Source: Planctomicrobium piriforme (GTDB lineage: Bacteria > Planctomycetota > Planctomycetia > Planctomycetales > Planctomycetaceae). Taken from it: a DNA stretch of 64,000 nucleotides. The DNA is taken from assembly GCF_900113665.1 (NCBI RefSeq), contig NZ_FOQD01000016.1, positions 131,892 to 195,891 of the forward strand, written 5' to 3'. Below the pieces are notes generated by a model, which saw only the letters and a list, made by a program, of their open reading frames with translations, searched no databases and was not told the DNA's origin. Below, piece by piece: positions 60,970-64,000 of this stretch. Position numbers and translations under genes: made by a program. Positions within the stretch are counted from its first letter, which is position 1, and each line of letters starts with the position of its first letter.

Positions 60970-61092
60970 GAAAATTCGAAGCACGAATTTCGAAATCCGA
61001 AACTGCTTCACGTTTTCGAAATTCAACCGCTTGTAACAACACGGTGACTGGCGATTTCTTTCGGATTTCGTGCTTCGGATTTCGAATTTTTT
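60970..61092. repeat. AT-rich inverted repeat (family R, copy 4)
   Basis: AAAATTCGAAGCACGAATTT at the left and TTTCGTGCTTCGGATTTCGAATTTTT at the right are near-complementary. It lies inside the likely Rieske-cytochrome b transcript, so in this place it is not a full terminator and may only tune relative expression. Confidence 0.75.
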
Positions 61093-61115
61093 TCCGATTG
61101 AAGGGCAACGGTACG

Positions 61116-63032
61116 ATGCAAAGAGCGCTCTCCTGGCTGGACCATCGCACGGGTTATCGTTCCCTCGTGAAAGGGGCGTTCTTCGAACCCATTCCCGGCG
61201 GCGCGCGCTGGCGCTACTGCTGGGGGACAACGCTCGCCTTCACCTTCATGCTGCAGATGCTGACGGGCATCTGCCTGTGGATGTCGTACAGCCCCAGCGC
61301 AGTGACTGCCTGGGAAAGCGTCTTTTACATTCAGCACACCATGGTGCTGGGCTGGGTCGTGCGGGGGATGCATCACTTCGCCGCCCAGGCGATGATGATT
61401 CTTCTGGTGATCCACTTGATGCAGGTGGTGATCGACGGCGCTTACCGCGCTCCGCGCGAGATCAATTTCTGGCTCGGCCTGGTGCTGATGCAGATCGTGA
61501 TGTTCATGGGGCTGACGGGATATCTGCTCCCGTGGGATCAAAAAGGGTACTCGGCGACGCAGGTCGCCACGGGCATCATGGGTTCCGCGCCGATTGCCGG
61601 TCCCTATGTTCAACAGCTCGTGCAAGGGGGGACGCAGCATGGCCATCAGATTCTCACCCGCTTTTTTGCCATGCACGCGGGCATTCTGCCGGCATGTCTG
61701 ATAGCAGTGCTGTCGCTGCATATCTATGTCTTTCGCCGGCATGGCATTCATGCGGTAAAAACAGAAGGCCGTCCCGACGGCATGTACTGGCCTGACCAGT
61801 GCCTGCGGGACGGGGTCGCTTGCCTGGCAGTGCTGGCCGCGGTGCTGACGATCACGTTCATGCATCATGGAGCGGAATTGAGCGCTCCCGCCGACCCAGG
61901 CGAAGCGTACGCCGCTGCCCGGCCGGAATGGTACTACCTGTTCCTGTTCAAATTTTTGAGCTTTCCCTGGGTCGCGAAAATGGGTGCGATCACCGGGCTG
62001 GGCGAAGCCTTCGGGGCGATCCTCGTGCCGGGAATGATCATGACCGTCATCGTGCTGATGCCGATTACCGCCCGACTGCGATACGGCCACCAATTCAATA
62101 TCGCCTTCCTGTGGGTGGTTGTTGGCATCGCGGGGGCGCTCACTTCTCTGGCAGTGCATGACGACTGGTTCGCCATGACCTCGGCCGGGCAGGATTTTCG
62201 TCTTGCAGTGCGGAATGCTCACCGCGATGCACAACGGGTCTCGGAACTCGCGCTTTCGCCGACGGGCATCCCGCCGCAAGGGGCAGCCAATCTCCTGCGG
62301 ACTGATCCCCTCACGCAGGGGCCGAAGCTGTTTCAGACGTATTGCATCAGTTGCCATCAACCGGCGGACGGACAGCACATCTTCAAAGAGCCGCCTGTCG
62401 CGCCGGAACTGGTCGATCCACATCGTCGTACGGAAATCGTCTTCGCCTCACGCGACTGGATTCGCAACGTGCTGACGAAGTTCGAATCGCATTTTGCGTC
62501 ATTGAAGAATACTCAGGGAGAACGCGCCGAGGCGGCTGAGGCGATTTTGACAGGGACGATGAAAGACTGGTCAGATAAGAACGGTCCCACGCTGCTGGAA
62601 CCGGAAAATGCCGCCGACTTCTCCGCTTTGGTGGAGTTTCTGTATGCACAGTCGGCCCGGCCGGATGCCTTGCCCCCGAACGACTTGAAGGTGAAGCGGG
62701 GACAAGAAATCTTTGCGACCGGCAAACTCGCTTCGGGAACAATCGACGCCTGTACCGAATGCCATGCCATGCGGCCGTTGACCATCGCCAACGGCGCGCT
62801 GGCCCAAGCTCAAGAAGCCCTGTCAGAAGATTTGTTTCCCGATCTGACAGGCTACGGCGGAACCATTTGGACCGCCGCCCTGATTTCCGACCCGCAGAAA
62901 GTCTATGCCGGCGATTCGGGCAACAATGCGATGCCGGCTTTCAGCGGACAATTGACTGCCGAGGAGATCCAGCTGCTGGCTCGCTGGCTCTCGCAGGATT
63001 ACTATCGTGATGCGAGCGCCGCAGCACATTGA
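61116..63032 (+). CDS. Cytochrome b fused to di-heme cytochrome c
   Basis: The 638-residue protein (start MQRALSWLDHRTGY) has a b-type core with about eight helices. Heme b ligand pairs lie in RGMHHFAAQAMMILLVIHLM and in FFAMHAGILPACLIAVLSLH. PEWYYLFLFKFLS is the PEWY quinol-site motif. After about residue 400 come two cytochrome c motifs, CISCH (Cys410) and CTECH (Cys546). So the electron-carrying c-type module of the bc complex is fused to the b subunit. It follows the Rieske gene and completes a minimal quinol-oxidising complex. Mature location: inner membrane with the c domain outside. Confidence 0.92.
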   Translation: MQRALSWLDHRTGYRSLVKGAFFEPIPGGARWRYCWGTTLAFTFMLQMLTGICLWMSYSPSAVTAWESVFYIQHTMVLGWVVRGMHHFAAQAMMILLVIHLMQVVIDGAYRAPREINFWLGLVLMQIVMFMGLTGYLLPWDQKGYSATQVATGIMGSAPIAGPYVQQLVQGGTQHGHQILTRFFAMHAGILPACLIAVLSLHIYVFRRHGIHAVKTEGRPDGMYWPDQCLRDGVACLAVLAAVLTITFMHHGAELSAPADPGEAYAAARPEWYYLFLFKFLSFPWVAKMGAITGLGEAFGAILVPGMIMTVIVLMPITARLRYGHQFNIAFLWVVVGIAGALTSLAVHDDWFAMTSAGQDFRLAVRNAHRDAQRVSELALSPTGIPPQGAANLLRTDPLTQGPKLFQTYCISCHQPADGQHIFKEPPVAPELVDPHRRTEIVFASRDWIRNVLTKFESHFASLKNTQGERAEAAEAILTGTMKDWSDKNGPTLLEPENAADFSALVEFLYAQSARPDALPPNDLKVKRGQEIFATGKLASGTIDACTECHAMRPLTIANGALAQAQEALSEDLFPDLTGYGGTIWTAALISDPQKVYAGDSGNNAMPAFSGQLTAEEIQLLARWLSQDYYRDASAAAH

Positions 63033-63068
63033 GTTCCCAAACCGTGGTTGAAAAGGTTGGGGTGAACG

Positions 63069-63437
63069 ATGACGGACATTGAGCTGGTGGATGTTTACAC
63101 CTCATTGCAGTTGGGGGATGCCTATCTGGTGGCGCAGGCGCTGGAGGCGGAAGGGATTCGTGCTCAGGTCGTGAATGCGGCGCTGCAGTCCGCTGTCGGA
63201 GAACTGCCGTTTATGGCGGTCTCGCCCCGCGTGCAGGTGCGATCTTTCGATTACGAACGTGCCCGCGAACTGGTCGTCAATCATTTTGAAGAGCCAGATC
63301 AAGCAGCGGCAATGCAAACCGAATGGACTTGTCCGCGCTGCCATGAAGTCAACGGGCCGGCGTTCGATGAGTGCTGGAAGTGCCAGTGTTCGCGCGATGG
63401 TCTCTCGGGCGAGAGCGCTGCAACCGAGGTCGAGTGA
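63069..63437 (+). CDS. DUF2007 / zinc-ribbon protein
   Basis: The 122-residue protein has an N-terminal DUF2007 (putative signal-transducing) domain, with VDVYTSLQLGDAYLVAQALE and the RVQVRSFDYERARELVVN element. A C-terminal zinc ribbon (WTCPRCHEVNGP and CWKCQC) follows. It lies 36 bp after the cytochrome gene. Function unknown; DUF2007 proteins occur in many bacteria as small regulatory-like proteins. Confidence 0.85.
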   Translation: MTDIELVDVYTSLQLGDAYLVAQALEAEGIRAQVVNAALQSAVGELPFMAVSPRVQVRSFDYERARELVVNHFEEPDQAAAMQTEWTCPRCHEVNGPAFDECWKCQCSRDGLSGESAATEVE

Positions 63438-63440
63438 ATC

Positions 63441-63890
63441 ATGGCGACGGAACACGTTATTGTCCGTGTGATTCAGCGAATTCACGCGTCGCCTGGGCAG
63501 ACGTTCAATGCGTGGATTGATCCCCAGTGGCTGGCGAAATGGATGTTCGGGCCGGCGATCCGCGAAGAAGAGATTCTGCATTTGAATGTCGATCCTCGGA
63601 TCGACGGTGCGTTCTCGTTTCTCGTTCGGCGCGGGGGACAAGAGATCGACCATATCGGCACTTACCGCGTTCTTGACCGACCTTCTCGGTTGGTCTTCAC
63701 CTGGAGCGTGGCAGGCACGCCGGGTGAACCGAGCCTGGTGATGGTCGACATTCCGCCGCATGAATTTGGCGGCTGCGACTGCATTCTCACGCACGAAGTC
63801 CCCGGTGAATGGGCAGACTACGCCCCCCGCATTGAAGAGTCGTGGCGCAAGATGCTGGCGGCGCTGGCGAACGCGCTGCTCGATTCATGA
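63441..63890 (+). CDS. SRPBCC / AHSA1-like protein
   Basis: The 149-residue protein matches the activator-of-Hsp90-ATPase-like (AHSA1) START-type fold: VIRVIQRIHASPGQTFNAW-like start, WLAKWMFGPAIREEE, GTYRVLDRPSRLVFTWSV, and a C-terminal helix WRKMLAALANALLDS. Bacterial members bind hydrophobic ligands and are often uncharacterised. It is separated from the DUF2007 gene by only three bases, so the two are almost certainly co-transcribed and probably translationally coupled. Confidence 0.85.
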   Translation: MATEHVIVRVIQRIHASPGQTFNAWIDPQWLAKWMFGPAIREEEILHLNVDPRIDGAFSFLVRRGGQEIDHIGTYRVLDRPSRLVFTWSVAGTPGEPSLVMVDIPPHEFGGCDCILTHEVPGEWADYAPRIEESWRKMLAALANALLDS

Positions 63891-63964
63891 ACGTGATTTG
63901 AATCCGGGAGGGCGAGGCCACTGCTGTAAACATCTGGGCTTGCCCTAAAGTTTTTGTTACTTCA

Positions 63965-64000
63965 GGCTTTGCGCCTCTTTCACGCAGGAGGTGCAAAGCC
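63965..64000. terminator. Inverted repeat at the right edge
   Basis: GGCTTTGCGCCTC (63965-63977) pairs with GAGGTGCAAAGCC (63988-64000), ending exactly at the window edge. It may be the terminator of the preceding operon or of a gene to the right. Confidence 0.45.

Noticed and set aside
61023..62423. 466-codon open frame on the minus strand
   Set aside because: Antisense to the cytochrome b-c gene, His/Arg/Gln-rich with no motif.

Overview
The window looks like a stretch of chromosome from a planctomycete of the order Planctomycetales. The reasons are the GC-rich coding sequence and the protein repertoire: DUF1571 and DUF2079 proteins, Tat-exported Gfo/Idh/MocA oxidoreductases, a large secreted VWA protein with Gly/Met-rich tracts, an EboD-like sugar-phosphate cyclase and many small secreted proteins without obvious relatives. 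Intergenic DNA carries several families of short inverted repeats. I see no rRNA, CRISPR array, transposase, prophage or replication origin. One tRNA gene (Pro, anticodon CGG) and one SRP 4.5S RNA gene are recognisable.

Layout. 1-4.3 kb: a zinc-ribbon membrane protein running off the left edge, then two paired membrane-anchored coiled-coil proteins. 4.3-8.5 kb (minus): a secreted VWA protein whose reading frame ends just after an A9 run; a -1 slip there would join it to the downstream TPR/DUF2135 frame, giving one product of about 1,390 residues. 8.7-16.9 kb: small secreted proteins, the SRP RNA, a LysM protein, the EboD-like cyclase, two 80-nt hairpin modules, a Tat-exported oxidoreductase and a secreted esterase. 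17-29 kb: a divergent PurF, several envelope proteins, a beta-lactamase-family hydrolase, an EamA-like permease, a glycosyltransferase, a PDZ protein, recG, rnhA and infA.

29.6-36.4 kb is the most interesting region. A hybrid histidine kinase has an ethylene-receptor-like membrane domain with all the ETR1 ligand-site residues, followed by PAS and LOV (blue-light) domains. Next to it is an NtrC-type sigma-54 activator. Downstream lie a 26-bp perfect palindrome and, about 135 bp further on, a good -24/-12 promoter. That promoter faces a run of small envelope genes (DUF1571 protein, lipoprotein, DUF1328 protein, one-TM protein) and then an Hpt phosphotransfer protein. The arrangement suggests a complete sensor-to-target circuit; the wiring is inferred from position.

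36.7-53.6 kb: a Gly/Tyr-rich secreted protein, thpR, a lipoprotein, a DUF58 protein, argJ, a Nudix hydrolase, mazG, def, acpS, a DUF2079 membrane protein, an EmrAB-type efflux pair and a second Tat-exported oxidoreductase. 54-64 kb: tRNA-Pro, an exported KatG divergent from an OxyR-like regulator (peroxide-defence pair), a dolichol-phosphate-mannose-synthase-like glycosyltransferase, an NrnA-like DHH phosphoesterase, a Rieske protein followed by a cytochrome b fused to a di-heme cytochrome c (a bc-type quinol-oxidising complex), a DUF2007 protein and an AHSA1-like protein.
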